DNA of 64,000 nt, from the NCBI RefSeq assembly GCF_015062985.1, contig NZ_SUTI01000003.1, positions 62,001 to 126,000 on the forward strand. The letters are read 5' to 3'. A program made the position numbers and the translations under genes. The notes beneath the pieces are model-generated. The model did no database searches, had not been told where the DNA came from, and worked only from the letters and a program-made list of their open reading frames with translations. Shown one piece after another: positions 26,547 to 35,847 of the stretch (its first letter is position 1; every line of letters starts with the position of its first letter). This DNA comes from Methanobrevibacter sp. (GTDB lineage: Archaea; Methanobacteriota; Methanobacteria; Methanobacteriales; Methanobacteriaceae).

Positions 26547-27101
26547 CTATATGTCGGGTGTCTGCTCTGCAAGGCATAAATGACAGATTGCATTAACGTT
26601 GTCCTTCTGATTATCTTTGACAGGACAGAAGAACTCTCCGTTTCTTTCTTCAACTTTCAAACTTCCCGGAAATTCGCTTCCAACAGGATGAATAGGTTCC
26701 TCTAAAATGAAAGTGGTGTATAATGAGGTTATCACATAAATCAATGGGAATTTGTCATCTTTAGAGTCATTCATTCTTTCATTTTCGAATGTTCTCTCAA
26801 GAAGGGGGAGTGAATTTATTAAAGCCGCTTTATCAATAGTTGAATGGTGTTCGTAGTCTTCTTTTTCAAGTACTTCCTTCATTCTCATGATAAAGTGTTT
26901 GATATAGATTTCCAGGTATTTTTCACGGTATTGGGCATGAATGTATTCCCCATCTTTTCTCATATATGCTGAAGCCAACATCAAATCATACACTGAAATG
27001 GTGGCGGCATATCTTTTAAGCATATCCATAATATCCTTTTTGGTGATATTTTCGTTGAGGGATAATCTTTTTAGTTCAACTAATATGCACTTGCTTTCCA
27101 T
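26547..27101 (-). CDS. DUF2115 family protein
   Basis: A complete 184-residue member, paralogous to the truncated gene at the left window edge. It ends with FILEEPIHPVG, FPGSLKVEE, a CPVKD motif and CHLCLAEQ, suggesting a metal site from three cysteines. The N-terminal half is helical and basic. The family is mostly confined to methanogens and has no known role. It leads a three-gene operon with the LOG-like protein. Confidence 0.8.
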   Translation of the reverse strand: MESKCILVELKRLSLNENITKKDIMDMLKRYAATISVYDLMLASAYMRKDGEYIHAQYREKYLEIYIKHFIMRMKEVLEKEDYEHHSTIDKAALINSLPLLERTFENERMNDSKDDKFPLIYVITSLYTTFILEEPIHPVGSEFPGSLKVEERNGEFFCPVKDNQKDNVNAICHLCLAEQTPDI

Positions 27102-27172
27102 GATTTTATTATAAAATTCAATAAATAAATACTTTTAATATAAAATCCAAATTAATATTCAGGTTGATTTAT

Positions 27173-27817
27173 ATGGAAGAGGAATTCATGGAAATTTCAA
27201 AAGAGGATATCGTAAATGTTGAAAACGCATTGAAAGTCAATGCAGATTATAAATTAAATAACACTAAATTTAATCTCAATACATTCGAAAAAGGACAGGA
27301 CGTCGTTTTAATCCAATATGTTGCAAATGTTGAAAATGAGCTTGTTTTCCATACAAAAGAAGAGAACGGCAAATATTACATCTCAGAGACTTTCGGCTTA
27401 TTTTTGGACAATATCATAAACGGCAACGTTTCAAGGGATGTGTTCCAGTCTGTTTTCAGATATTTCCATGATGTTATTGATGATGAGGAAAACGATTTTG
27501 AAGATGAAAAAGCCGAATTGATTAATTTCATGCTTCTGACAGAAGAATATGAAGAGGAAACCCTCAATGTTGATTTGGATCCGGCTAAAATTCGCCAGGA
27601 TTATAAGGATGACTATGAAAGGATATACTCTGACGATTCATTAAACAGGGTTCAGAAAAGCCTTGCTCTTAAGGAATTGTTTCACATGTCAATTTGTCAG
27701 GTTGTCAATGACATTGAACTGTTCTTCACACGACCATTCGATTTGACTCCCGAAGAGAATGCGGAAAAAAACAGGCAGGAACAGAAAGCCCTGGAAAATG
27801 AAGTGCAATTATCATAA
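27173..27817 (+). CDS. Hypothetical acidic protein (214 aa)
   Basis: Soluble, strongly acidic protein, not recognised. The ATG at 27173 with AGGTTGA before it is preferred over the TTG at 27164. A strand-rich middle (VVLIQYVANVENELVFHTKE) is followed by a helical C terminus ending in a charged coiled segment (TPEENAEKNRQEQKALENE). Possibly a Methanobrevibacter-specific protein. Confidence 0.6.
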   Translation: MEEEFMEISKEDIVNVENALKVNADYKLNNTKFNLNTFEKGQDVVLIQYVANVENELVFHTKEENGKYYISETFGLFLDNIINGNVSRDVFQSVFRYFHDVIDDEENDFEDEKAELINFMLLTEEYEEETLNVDLDPAKIRQDYKDDYERIYSDDSLNRVQKSLALKELFHMSICQVVNDIELFFTRPFDLTPEENAEKNRQEQKALENEVQLS

Positions 27818-27876
27818 ATATTTAAGTAATATTATTTGAATAGATATTATTATAAAAAGCAAATTCAACTGATTAT

Positions 27877-28344
27877 ATGATTACTATTACTAAAAACGAA
27901 GAAGTTGTTCTGGACCAGATTAGAATATTCAATATAGAATATCCCGAAGGCATTCCAATCAGTGTACTGAGAAAGGAATTGGGATTTCATGAATATGATT
28001 TAGTTCAGATTCTGGAAGAGCTTCAGGAAAAGGATTTAATCAACTTCAAGGATAACAAGGCCAGTTTGTCCGACAGTGAAAAGCAGATTAACACTGTTGA
28101 TTCCAGGAAAGATTTGCAAAAATTGGAATTGAACATGAAGGAAGCGGAATCATATAAGTTAATTCAGGAGCTTGTCGATGACAAGAATCTCGTATCCAAA
28201 TATACTTTGGAGGGTCACTTGCTTTACGGCGATTTAAAACTCACTAATTTTAGGATGTATCACATCATATTGTCCCTTCAAAATAAAGGGCTTCTAAAAT
28301 CCATCGAAAAGGAAGACGGCGAATATTACCTTCTTATTGAATAA
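27877..28344 (+). CDS. Putative winged-helix DNA-binding protein
   Basis: A 155-residue protein that appears to hold two helix-turn-helix units: EGIPISVLRKELGFHEYDLVQ (about 28-48) followed by LQEKDLINFKDNKASLS, and a second at LVSKYTLEGHLLYGDLKLTN with a final strand pair. This resembles archaeal two-wing regulators, but no named family is certain. It stands alone between two T-rich gaps. Confidence 0.55.
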   Translation: MITITKNEEVVLDQIRIFNIEYPEGIPISVLRKELGFHEYDLVQILEELQEKDLINFKDNKASLSDSEKQINTVDSRKDLQKLELNMKEAESYKLIQELVDDKNLVSKYTLEGHLLYGDLKLTNFRMYHIILSLQNKGLLKSIEKEDGEYYLLIE

Positions 28345-28460
28345 TATTTTTTACATTCTTTTTAATATTTGAGTATTATTATTTTCTAATTTAATCATAA
28401 TATTTATATAACATTAAAAATTAAAATTATAAATAATAATTGAGATTGATGTGTATTAAT

Positions 28461-28910
28461 ATGATGAGAATAAGTATGTCTTTACCTAAAAAATTATTGG
28501 CTGATTTTGATGAAGTTTTAAGAGAAAGAGGATACCAATCTCGTTCAAAAGGAATTCGTGATGCTCTTCAAGATTATATTGTAAGATACCAATGGATGAA
28601 CTCAATGGAAGGGGAAAGAATAGGTATTGTAACTATTATTTATGACCACCATTACACCGGAGTCATGGAAAATCTTGCAGAAATCCAACACAGTTTCAGA
28701 AATGAAATCAACACAAGCATGCATATACACATGACTGATAAATACTGTATGGAAATTGTTGTAGTAAACGGAGACATTGCTGAAATCCGTGATTTAACTG
28801 AAAGAATAATGAGATTAAAAGGTGTTGAGCACGTAAAACTTACAAGTACTGCAAATGGAGAGGACTTTAAAGAGCCTGGCCATTCACACGACCACCCACA
28901 CACTCATTAA
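28461..28910 (+). CDS. nikR: Nickel-responsive regulator NikR
   Basis: Represses nickel uptake genes when nickel binds. The N terminus is a ribbon-helix-helix (MRISMSLPKKLLADFDEVL, SRSKGIRDALQDYI). The nickel ligands His77, His88, His90 and Cys96 are all present in the MHIHMTDKYC region, which matches the E. coli site. A His-rich tail (GHSHDHPHTH) may bind extra metal. The ATG at 28461 fits the RHH start. It lies before a hydrogenase-maturation gene, which fits its nickel theme. Confidence 0.95.
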   Translation: MMRISMSLPKKLLADFDEVLRERGYQSRSKGIRDALQDYIVRYQWMNSMEGERIGIVTIIYDHHYTGVMENLAEIQHSFRNEINTSMHIHMTDKYCMEIVVVNGDIAEIRDLTERIMRLKGVEHVKLTSTANGEDFKEPGHSHDHPHTH

Positions 28911-28936
28911 ACTCTCTTTTTTTCATTTTTTTTATC

Positions 28937-29704
28937 ATGAAATTTAAGACAACGCCATACCATTCAGATTTACTTAAGGATATTGATAGGCTATCTGCTT
29001 TTTATGAAGCTATTGACGAATATGGGGGAAATACCAGTTTAGCTTATGATTTAGGCTGCGGCAGTGGCGTTCTGTCCTATTTTTTAAGCGACAAATTCGA
29101 TGAGATAATCTCCATCGAAATGGACAGGAAAACATTCGCATGTGCAGAGGATAACTTATCCCCTTTTGAAAATATTGAAGTTGTAAACAGCGATGTTCTT
29201 GAATATGATTTCACAAAAAAGGCGGATTTGATAGTCTGTGAAATGTTGGACACCGCCCTGATTGATGAAGAAGAAGTTCCTGTTTTAAATCATGCTCGGA
29301 AGTTCCTGAAGCCTGACGGCAAGATCATACCTCAGGGAATTATCAACACGGCAGAGCTGGTGAGCATGGAAAGGCATCATGTTCACTGGGATGAGGGAGT
29401 GAATTATGACGTTCTCTCAAGGCCTTCAGTTTATTCGGAATTTAACTTTTTAGATGAAATCAACCCAAACGTTGAAATGGACCTGTCCCTTAAAGCCGAT
29501 TGCAGCGGACTGCTGAACGGCTTGAAGATAACAACATTCACAAAACTCAATGATAATCTGATAGTGGGTCCCTTACCTATGCTGAACCCACCGTTACTAA
29601 TCCCATTAAAGGAAAAGGAAATAAAGGTAAATGATTTAATAAATGTTAAACTAAAATATATTATGGGAAATGGGATTGAAAGTATTCAAACCCGATATTA
29701 TTAA
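28937..29704 (+). CDS. SAM-dependent methyltransferase (PRMT-like)
   Basis: A 255-residue methyltransferase with motif I AYDLGCGSGVLSYFL, the acidic IISIEMD, and a double-E-like segment CEMLDTALIDEEE, which recalls the arginine methyltransferase layout. A C-terminal strand-rich domain (about 160-255) follows. The target is unknown. It lies between NikR and HycI, but the link to hydrogenase maturation is only by position. Confidence 0.75.
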   Translation: MKFKTTPYHSDLLKDIDRLSAFYEAIDEYGGNTSLAYDLGCGSGVLSYFLSDKFDEIISIEMDRKTFACAEDNLSPFENIEVVNSDVLEYDFTKKADLIVCEMLDTALIDEEEVPVLNHARKFLKPDGKIIPQGIINTAELVSMERHHVHWDEGVNYDVLSRPSVYSEFNFLDEINPNVEMDLSLKADCSGLLNGLKITTFTKLNDNLIVGPLPMLNPPLLIPLKEKEIKVNDLINVKLKYIMGNGIESIQTRYY

Positions 29705-29713
29705 GGTGATAGA

Positions 29714-30196
29714 TTGTCCTTTGAAGTCCAGTTGGGAGATTTTTTAAACAATTTTGAAAAATTGATTATTTTAGGGGTTGGCAACGAACTAAAAAGCGAT
29801 GACGGCGTCGGACCTTTCATAGTTAAACAGATGATGAAAGAGGATATTGAAAGCGACAGTTTCATGCTTATTGATGCTGGAACAGTTCCTGAAAACTTCA
29901 CTGGCAAAATCAGAAAGGAAAACCCGACACATGTGGTGATAGTTGATGCATGCCTGATGGGTTTGAATCCAGGTGATATGAAAATTGTGGATAAGGACGA
30001 TTTCGTCAATATTGGCATTTCAACCCATTCGATGTCCTTGGCGTATTTTGTCAAATATCTTGAAAGAGATACGGATTTCAGGATAATCTTTGTTGGAATA
30101 GAACCTGAAACAATGGATTGGGGTGCAAAGCCCACTTCAAAAGTTGAAAAAACCGCTTATGAATTTATAGAAATTTTAAAAGGAATGATATTATGA
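29714..30196 (+). CDS. Hydrogenase maturation protease (HycI type)
   Basis: Endopeptidase of the HycI/HyaD family that trims the large subunit of [NiFe] hydrogenases after nickel insertion. ILGVGNELKSDDGVGPF holds the metal-binding Glu and Asp, DAGTVPENF the second Asp and STHSMSLAYF the His. The start is TTG, set by GGTGAT six bases upstream, and the gene ends with ATGA overlap into the ATP-grasp gene. Methanogens need such proteases for Frh, Mvh or energy-converting hydrogenases. Confidence 0.9.
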   Translation: MSFEVQLGDFLNNFEKLIILGVGNELKSDDGVGPFIVKQMMKEDIESDSFMLIDAGTVPENFTGKIRKENPTHVVIVDACLMGLNPGDMKIVDKDDFVNIGISTHSMSLAYFVKYLERDTDFRIIFVGIEPETMDWGAKPTSKVEKTAYEFIEILKGMIL

Positions 30197-31287
30197 AAGT
30201 TTTATTTATTGGGTCAAGATTATATGATGATATTGATTGGTATGTTAAAAGTAAAGGAATAGAAAGTGTTTTAACTGAATCTAATGAGAATGCCATTAAT
30301 TTAGATTTGCCTGATCAAGTTTTCATTGTTCCTCGTGGAATGGAAGGCCCGAAACAGGTTGCATTAATGCAAAATGTCGATGCTATCGTTCCGTTAATTG
30401 GAATTGACCCTCCATTGTTGGATGTGGCTCATATGAAAGAGGAAGTTGAAAAAGAATACGACATTCCTGTAATCGCGGCTGATGTTCATGCCGTTGAAAT
30501 AACATCCGATAAAAGCAAAACCAAACAATTTTTCACAGAAATTGGGGTGGAAACATCAGAGTTTCAGATTTTAAAGAGTCCTGATGAGCTCAAATTAGAT
30601 TTTCCTGTAGTATTAAAACAATCTGAAGGTCAAGGCGGTAAAGATATCAGAATAGCCAAATCCATGGATGATGTTTTAGAATATTTCAATGATTTTGATG
30701 AGGCATTGTGTGAAAAATTCATCCAGGGGCATGAAGTATCCATTGAGGTGCTGGGATTTAATGGACAGTACGTTGCTTTGCCTCCAGTATGCAAAAGCGA
30801 AACCAGTCTTGAAGGAACCCATCCATTAAATAAGATTAAAACAGGACCTTGTATGGTTGAAGGCTTGGATAATAATTATACCCAATACGTTGCCTCCAAA
30901 ATTGCAAGAAACCTTAATTCCGACGGAATATTCGAATTCGACTTTATCTTTTCAACTGAGGAAAAAAAGTTATATGCCCTTGAAGTCAATACAAGACCTA
31001 ACGGCACAAGATATCTGACCAGCGCAACATGCGGCATTAACACTTTATACGAGTTGGTTAACATGGCGATCGGCGAATTTTCATTGGAGGATATTTCCAG
31101 AAAATTGGAATATCATTATGCAACCGAGATTCCAATTGGAAATTATGAAGGTCCTCAACCTAACGAGCCTTTAAAGTCATTTGAACATAATGATTTCGTT
31201 GTTCACGGTCCTGAAGGCTTTCAAAGAATTACAATTAGGGCAGATTCAAAAAGTGAGCTTGAAAACAGAATAAATGAGTTAATCTAA
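30193..31287 (+). CDS. ATP-grasp ligase (CarB-like), probable pseudomurein gene
   Basis: A 364-residue ATP-grasp enzyme that joins a carboxylate to an amine with ATP. It has a Rossmann-like N terminus, VVLKQSEGQGGKDIRIA (ATP loop), EKFIQGHEVSIEVLG and the metal-binding FEFDFIF with EVNTRPNGTRYL. It directly precedes the MraY-like and Mur-ligase genes, an order known for the pseudomurein gene cluster of Methanobacteria, where a CarB-like ATP-grasp protein accompanies Mur ligases. The exact substrate is not established; an amino-acid or peptide ligation is inferred. Confidence 0.8.
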   Translation: MKVLFIGSRLYDDIDWYVKSKGIESVLTESNENAINLDLPDQVFIVPRGMEGPKQVALMQNVDAIVPLIGIDPPLLDVAHMKEEVEKEYDIPVIAADVHAVEITSDKSKTKQFFTEIGVETSEFQILKSPDELKLDFPVVLKQSEGQGGKDIRIAKSMDDVLEYFNDFDEALCEKFIQGHEVSIEVLGFNGQYVALPPVCKSETSLEGTHPLNKIKTGPCMVEGLDNNYTQYVASKIARNLNSDGIFEFDFIFSTEEKKLYALEVNTRPNGTRYLTSATCGINTLYELVNMAIGEFSLEDISRKLEYHYATEIPIGNYEGPQPNEPLKSFEHNDFVVHGPEGFQRITIRADSKSELENRINELI

Positions 31288-31496
31288 TTTAAGCACATTT
31301 TTTTAGGGTTCTCCCTTTTATTTTAATTTTTAAACTACTTTTTTTTATAGATTCTAGATTTATTCAATTCATAACATTAATTTGTTGAATATTATCAAAA
31401 TCAAGGAATTGAAAATTCGCTTATAACTTATAATTAACATTATATAGTATTAAAAATAAATTATTTATTAGTTTAAAAGGTTGAATGTGTGGTAAA

Positions 31497-32567
31497 ATGA
31501 TTAGTAATGATTTGTTAATTCTTTTTTTAATAACATTTTTCGCAACGGTGATTTTCACTTGGTATGTTAAAAGAATTCTTAATCAAGCAAAAATTGCGGA
31601 TAGTCCAATAGTTAGTGAACATAGGCATAAAAAAGGCACCCCTACAATGGGTGGAATAGCATTTTTATTTACAATTTCATTAATTATAGCCATTTATTAT
31701 CAAAACACTCCAATTTTAATCTTATCATACATCATGCTTGCAGGAGGAATTGTAGGTATGGTCGATGATTTGATGGGTTTGAAAATTAAGGAGATACAAA
31801 AGATAGTTGTCAATGTATCTGATGAAGTGATTCCATTTGGAAGACTTAATGTTGAACCTAATGAGGAAGTAAGGGTAGCCACTCCCGAAGCAAAAAAAGA
31901 AGTTGATGCATTGGTCAGGGAAGGCAAATTTGAAGTGGTTGGCGAAGTGCCTATTAAGACAGAACCTAAAGAGCTTGAAAAGATGGTCTGTCAAATCGTG
32001 TTAGGATTGTTCTTAGGATTAACTGGCGCAGTAACCACTATCGGAGGTTTTAATTTAGGAATTTTAACTATTCCTATCGTTATCATTGCTGTTTTAGGAT
32101 GTATCAATTCCGTTAATCTTATTGATGGTATGGATGGTCTTGCCGCAGGTATTGTTGCAATCGCTTCCATTGCATGCTGTGTTTATGGCTATTTATTTGG
32201 GCCATTTACAATTATCCCACCATTCCTGATTCTTGCAGCCATATGTTTAGGGTTTTTAATATTCAATAAACATCCCGCTTCAATCTTTATGGGAGATACC
32301 GGATCTTTTGTATTGGGTACAGGTTATGCAGCGGCAGTGCTGTTATGCGACATTCCATATTTCGGAGTTCTTGCATTAGGAGTTCCTATCTTTTCAGTAA
32401 TTGTTAGCTTGCTTCACAGAGCACATATCATTAAGTTACCTGTTGAACCTTTACACCACACCTTAAATCATTATGGTATGTCTGAGACAAAAATTGTATT
32501 TAGTTATTGGGGAATTACAGCATTATTATGCATTATAGGCATTCTTGCCAAAATGTACATTTTCTAA
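31497..32567 (+). CDS. MraY-like glycosyl-phosphotransferase, probable pseudomurein lipid step
   Basis: A 356-residue membrane transferase of the MraY/WecA family, which loads a sugar-linked precursor onto polyprenyl phosphate. The signs are DSPIVSEHRHKKGTPTMGG, MVDDLMGL, NSVNLIDGMDGLAAG and SIFMGDTGSF. Unlike bacterial MraY, about 70 mostly charged residues (near 98-165) sit between the DDLMGLK segment and the next helix. The ATG at 31497 follows a GTGTGGTAAA site. Flanked by an ATP-grasp enzyme and a Mur ligase. Confidence 0.85.
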   Translation: MISNDLLILFLITFFATVIFTWYVKRILNQAKIADSPIVSEHRHKKGTPTMGGIAFLFTISLIIAIYYQNTPILILSYIMLAGGIVGMVDDLMGLKIKEIQKIVVNVSDEVIPFGRLNVEPNEEVRVATPEAKKEVDALVREGKFEVVGEVPIKTEPKELEKMVCQIVLGLFLGLTGAVTTIGGFNLGILTIPIVIIAVLGCINSVNLIDGMDGLAAGIVAIASIACCVYGYLFGPFTIIPPFLILAAICLGFLIFNKHPASIFMGDTGSFVLGTGYAAAVLLCDIPYFGVLALGVPIFSVIVSLLHRAHIIKLPVEPLHHTLNHYGMSETKIVFSYWGITALLCIIGILAKMYIF

Positions 32568-32589
32568 TTAAATTTCTTTGGGTGAAAAT

Positions 32590-34020
32590 ATGGAAATTCA
32601 AGATTTGGCTAATGATATTAAAGGAAAACTTGTAGGTAATGATGACTTTTTTTCAATTGACGGATTCACTGGGAAATTTACCTTTTTAAATGATGCGCAT
32701 ACCGGCGATATTGTTATCAGGCACTGGATCAACAGTAAGGGTGTTGAAATTGCATTCCAAAAGAATATTGCTTGTCTGATTACTCAAACTCCAAAGGATG
32801 GGGCTATTGAAATGGCTGAAAAGCTTAACTTCCCGTTAATCATTACAGATAAGATTGAACTTGCAAATGCATATGCGCTTTCACATACAATAGGCAAATA
32901 TTCACCTGATTCAACAAATGTTGTTATTACAGGAACCAACGGCAAATCAACAACTTCACATTTAATTTATCATATTTTGGATAATGCGGGATATCATGCA
33001 TTGACAAATACCGACAGCGAATCAGAATTCAATACACTGATTGATCCGATGGTTTCCAAATTGATTTATGATGAAATATCTGCAAAAGGAGATTTGGACT
33101 TCCTTGTAATTGAAGTGTCTGAAGTTCAGGGATGGCTTGGAAAACTCATGAAAAAGCATGCGGCACTGATGACTGATGCCGTCAATCCGAAAGTAGGTGT
33201 AATAACCAACATTGCAATGGATCATATTGGTCTTGTAAACTCTATTGAAGAGGTATTTGATGAAATAAAAGAAGTTCCACATGCTATTGCTGGTGGAATC
33301 TGCGTATTGAATCATGATGATAATCTTGTAATGAAATTAAAGGCTCAAAATCCTTTTTATACCTCAATGTCTGAATTGGATGAGGAAAATGCTGTTTTCT
33401 TCAATGGCGATTCAATTGTCTACGGTGGCGAAAGTATTTTGTCAATTGATGATTTGCCATTCAGGGGCAGTCACTTTATTCAAAATATCTTATCAGCTAT
33501 CGGAGCATGCATTTCATTGGGAATAGACCTGGATGATATAGTGAAGGGTGTTAAATCATATAAGGCGTTGGATAGGCGTTTTTCCAAGTTGAACGAAGAA
33601 CCTTTGATATATGATGATTTCGCACACAATCCCGATGGGATAAGGTCAACCATTTTGGAAACTCTCAAAGTCCTTCCTCCAAATCAAAAACTGCATGTGG
33701 CATGTGCCATTAGAGGTTCAAGGGGTGTTGAAATCAACAAGCTAAATGTCGAAGCGCTTGTTGACGCAATGACCGACGACGTTGAATTAAGTTTAACATC
33801 AAGCAAGGATGTCGTAAACGACTTGAACCATGTGGAGGACGATGAAAGGGATATCTTCTTTGATACATTAAACAGCAACGGTATCGAATTCACCCACTAC
33901 GACAATTTGAGGGACTGCCTTGATGAAGTTTACAGAAAAGCTGATAAAAAGGATATTATCCTATTAATTGGTGCCCAGGGAATGGATCCTGCGGAGTCTA
34001 TTTTAAGAGACATAATATAA
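32590..34020 (+). CDS. Mur ligase family protein (pMurE/pMurC-like)
   Basis: A 476-residue ATP-dependent peptide ligase. The P-loop VVITGTNGKSTTSHLIYH, the NIAMDHIGLVNSIEEV region with its conserved His, the DDFAHNPDGIRST segment and a C-terminal Rossmann domain follow the Mur order. Archaeal homologues add amino acids to the pseudomurein peptide. The ATG at 32590 is placed by GGGTGAAAAT. It lies 22 bp behind the MraY-like gene. Confidence 0.85.
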   Translation: MEIQDLANDIKGKLVGNDDFFSIDGFTGKFTFLNDAHTGDIVIRHWINSKGVEIAFQKNIACLITQTPKDGAIEMAEKLNFPLIITDKIELANAYALSHTIGKYSPDSTNVVITGTNGKSTTSHLIYHILDNAGYHALTNTDSESEFNTLIDPMVSKLIYDEISAKGDLDFLVIEVSEVQGWLGKLMKKHAALMTDAVNPKVGVITNIAMDHIGLVNSIEEVFDEIKEVPHAIAGGICVLNHDDNLVMKLKAQNPFYTSMSELDEENAVFFNGDSIVYGGESILSIDDLPFRGSHFIQNILSAIGACISLGIDLDDIVKGVKSYKALDRRFSKLNEEPLIYDDFAHNPDGIRSTILETLKVLPPNQKLHVACAIRGSRGVEINKLNVEALVDAMTDDVELSLTSSKDVVNDLNHVEDDERDIFFDTLNSNGIEFTHYDNLRDCLDEVYRKADKKDIILLIGAQGMDPAESILRDII

Positions 34021-34101
34021 ATTTAAATATTATATTAATTTAATATAATAAATGTATAATTTATTCTTTTTTTAAGAATATTAATGCTAAGAGGATGAAA
34101 C

Positions 34102-34557
34102 ATGTTTATAAAGATTAGGAGAGACACATTAATAATTTTATTATTAGCGTTTATTTTGATTCTTTGTGGTCGTTTAATTACTTATGTTGCTTTTGCTTCC
34201 TCAAATGATATTAATGATGGAATCCCTATTTCTGGTATTATCGTCAAAGGTAATGATATTGTTCCTATCGAAACAATCAGAGCAAATGTTATGCAAGCCG
34301 GTTTTAGGGATGGTAGTGTAATCTACGGGGATATCTTAAAAACTTCCAAAAGGGAAGTTTCGCTGCAAGATGCGATTTTGACGGCTCAAGAATTTGCAAC
34401 ACGGTCGACTGTTCCAGGTACATCTGTAGAACCTATTGTGGCAGCCGATGTTCAAATTGATAAAAATACTGGTGTTGTTACAGTAACAGTTATAGAGGAC
34501 TTTTCTTCGGTTGAACTGGAGAATCAAACAAGGAGTACTGGTAGTTATGAAGAGTAA
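34102..34557 (+). CDS. Single-pass membrane protein with POTRA-like ectodomain
   Basis: A 151-residue protein. Residues 1-33 include one membrane helix (TLIILLLAFILILCGRLITYVAF). The outer part fits a POTRA pattern: strand SGIIVKGNDIV, helix PIETIRANVMQAGF, helix SLQDAILTAQEFATRS, then the strand pair PIVAADVQID and GVVTVTVIED. In bacteria POTRA domains occur in FtsQ and Omp85 proteins. It overlaps the next gene and follows the Mur ligase, so a cell-wall or division role is possible but inferred. Confidence 0.6.
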   Translation: MFIKIRRDTLIILLLAFILILCGRLITYVAFASSNDINDGIPISGIIVKGNDIVPIETIRANVMQAGFRDGSVIYGDILKTSKREVSLQDAILTAQEFATRSTVPGTSVEPIVAADVQIDKNTGVVTVTVIEDFSSVELENQTRSTGSYEE

Positions 34558-35812
34558 CAAGTTAAAAATTTTACTTATTTCTCTTGTAATATTACTTTTA
34601 ACAATGAGCAGTGTAGCTGCTACCTGTAACATTATTGTTATTACTGATCCGAGTGGACAGGACCCTAACGGTGCTGCAGCTGGAAGTATGTCTTTTGCGG
34701 AGAATATGTTCCAGTCAACTTTTTTACTTTCCAGAAACAACCACTTCACAGTTCTTTCCGGGGGTACCGGTAGTTCCGACACCAGGTTGGATTCTATTGT
34801 TGATGCTGTTGCCAGCTTGGAGAAAAATCAGTCTGCGGCTTCAGCCGCTTCTATCGCTTCAGCATATAAGGGAGCTCGTCTTATGGTTGGAGGTCCTAAT
34901 ATAGGTGCTGCCGTTGGAGGTTCTTTCAATGCTTATGTAATCACTGTTGACAGCGCAAGTAATGAAATCAAAGTTACTCCATATACCAGTGGCGTAGCTT
35001 CTTTGCAGCCGGGTCAGAAAGGAGCTATTATTCACTTGAGGAATACTAATGGAAATCCTTTATATGGTACTGCTGATGCAGTAAGAAAGGAAACTGCAAT
35101 GAATATCGGTAAGATGATTAGGGACGGTTATCCTGCAACCACCATTGTCTCAGAAGCTATGGGAGAAGTAGCCAGAGACTCCGGAGAAAAATATGGTGGT
35201 GGTGGAGTAAATCTCATATCAGGCATTTCAACCTCAGACATGTTTACACCAAAAGACATGAATACGACAGGTTATCCGATGGATGAGGAGTATTCTAAAG
35301 TTTGTGACGATTGTGGTTGGGCTATGGGTTATCCTGCAGCGGAAGCTCATGACAGATGTCCTGTTTGTGGTGCAGAAATCAGAACAGTCTACGCTTATGA
35401 AGCTTTAGGTAATGCATTGACTGTAAGTTCAGATGCTGTGAGTGTTTCAGTATACGGTAGTGACCGGCCGGGTCTGGAGGCTACAACTAAAGAGATTGTT
35501 GAGGCATCTGTTGCAAAATACGGTTATGATGCATCTGCAATTGCCGGATCTATCAATAGAGGTATTAATAATGGTTTGTTAATGGGTGTTGACCATGTTG
35601 AACCTAAAGACCTTAATGTAAAACAAGGTTCTAAGGCTGTTGGTGTTTATTATAAAGCACTTCCAGGTGAAAGGTCTTCTCCTGCTTGGGACTTGCCAAT
35701 TGATGGAAATATCCTCAATATATTGGGAAGTGTACAGACTGTTGTTGGTATAATCTTAATCCTTCTGGTTGTATTCAGAAGCAGATTACTCAAATCTTTC
35801 CAAAAACGGTGA
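34547..35812 (+). CDS. Secreted, C-terminally anchored protein with zinc ribbon
   Basis: A 421-residue surface protein with a signal peptide (LLISLVILLLTMSSVAA), a large ectodomain with many Gly and Ala residues, a zinc-ribbon-like CDDCGWAMG ... RCPVCGAE near residue 250, and a C-terminal helix (ILNILGSVQTVVGIILILLVVF) with a basic tail. Zinc ribbons are rare outside the membrane. The ATG at 34547 follows AAGGAGT and overlaps the POTRA-like gene. Not recognised; likely a cell-wall-associated partner of the pseudomurein block. Confidence 0.6.
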   Translation: MKSNKLKILLISLVILLLTMSSVAATCNIIVITDPSGQDPNGAAAGSMSFAENMFQSTFLLSRNNHFTVLSGGTGSSDTRLDSIVDAVASLEKNQSAASAASIASAYKGARLMVGGPNIGAAVGGSFNAYVITVDSASNEIKVTPYTSGVASLQPGQKGAIIHLRNTNGNPLYGTADAVRKETAMNIGKMIRDGYPATTIVSEAMGEVARDSGEKYGGGGVNLISGISTSDMFTPKDMNTTGYPMDEEYSKVCDDCGWAMGYPAAEAHDRCPVCGAEIRTVYAYEALGNALTVSSDAVSVSVYGSDRPGLEATTKEIVEASVAKYGYDASAIAGSINRGINNGLLMGVDHVEPKDLNVKQGSKAVGVYYKALPGERSSPAWDLPIDGNILNILGSVQTVVGIILILLVVFRSRLLKSFQKR

Positions 35813-35847
35813 TTTTCACCTCTTTCTTTTTTTTATAGGTGGTTTTT

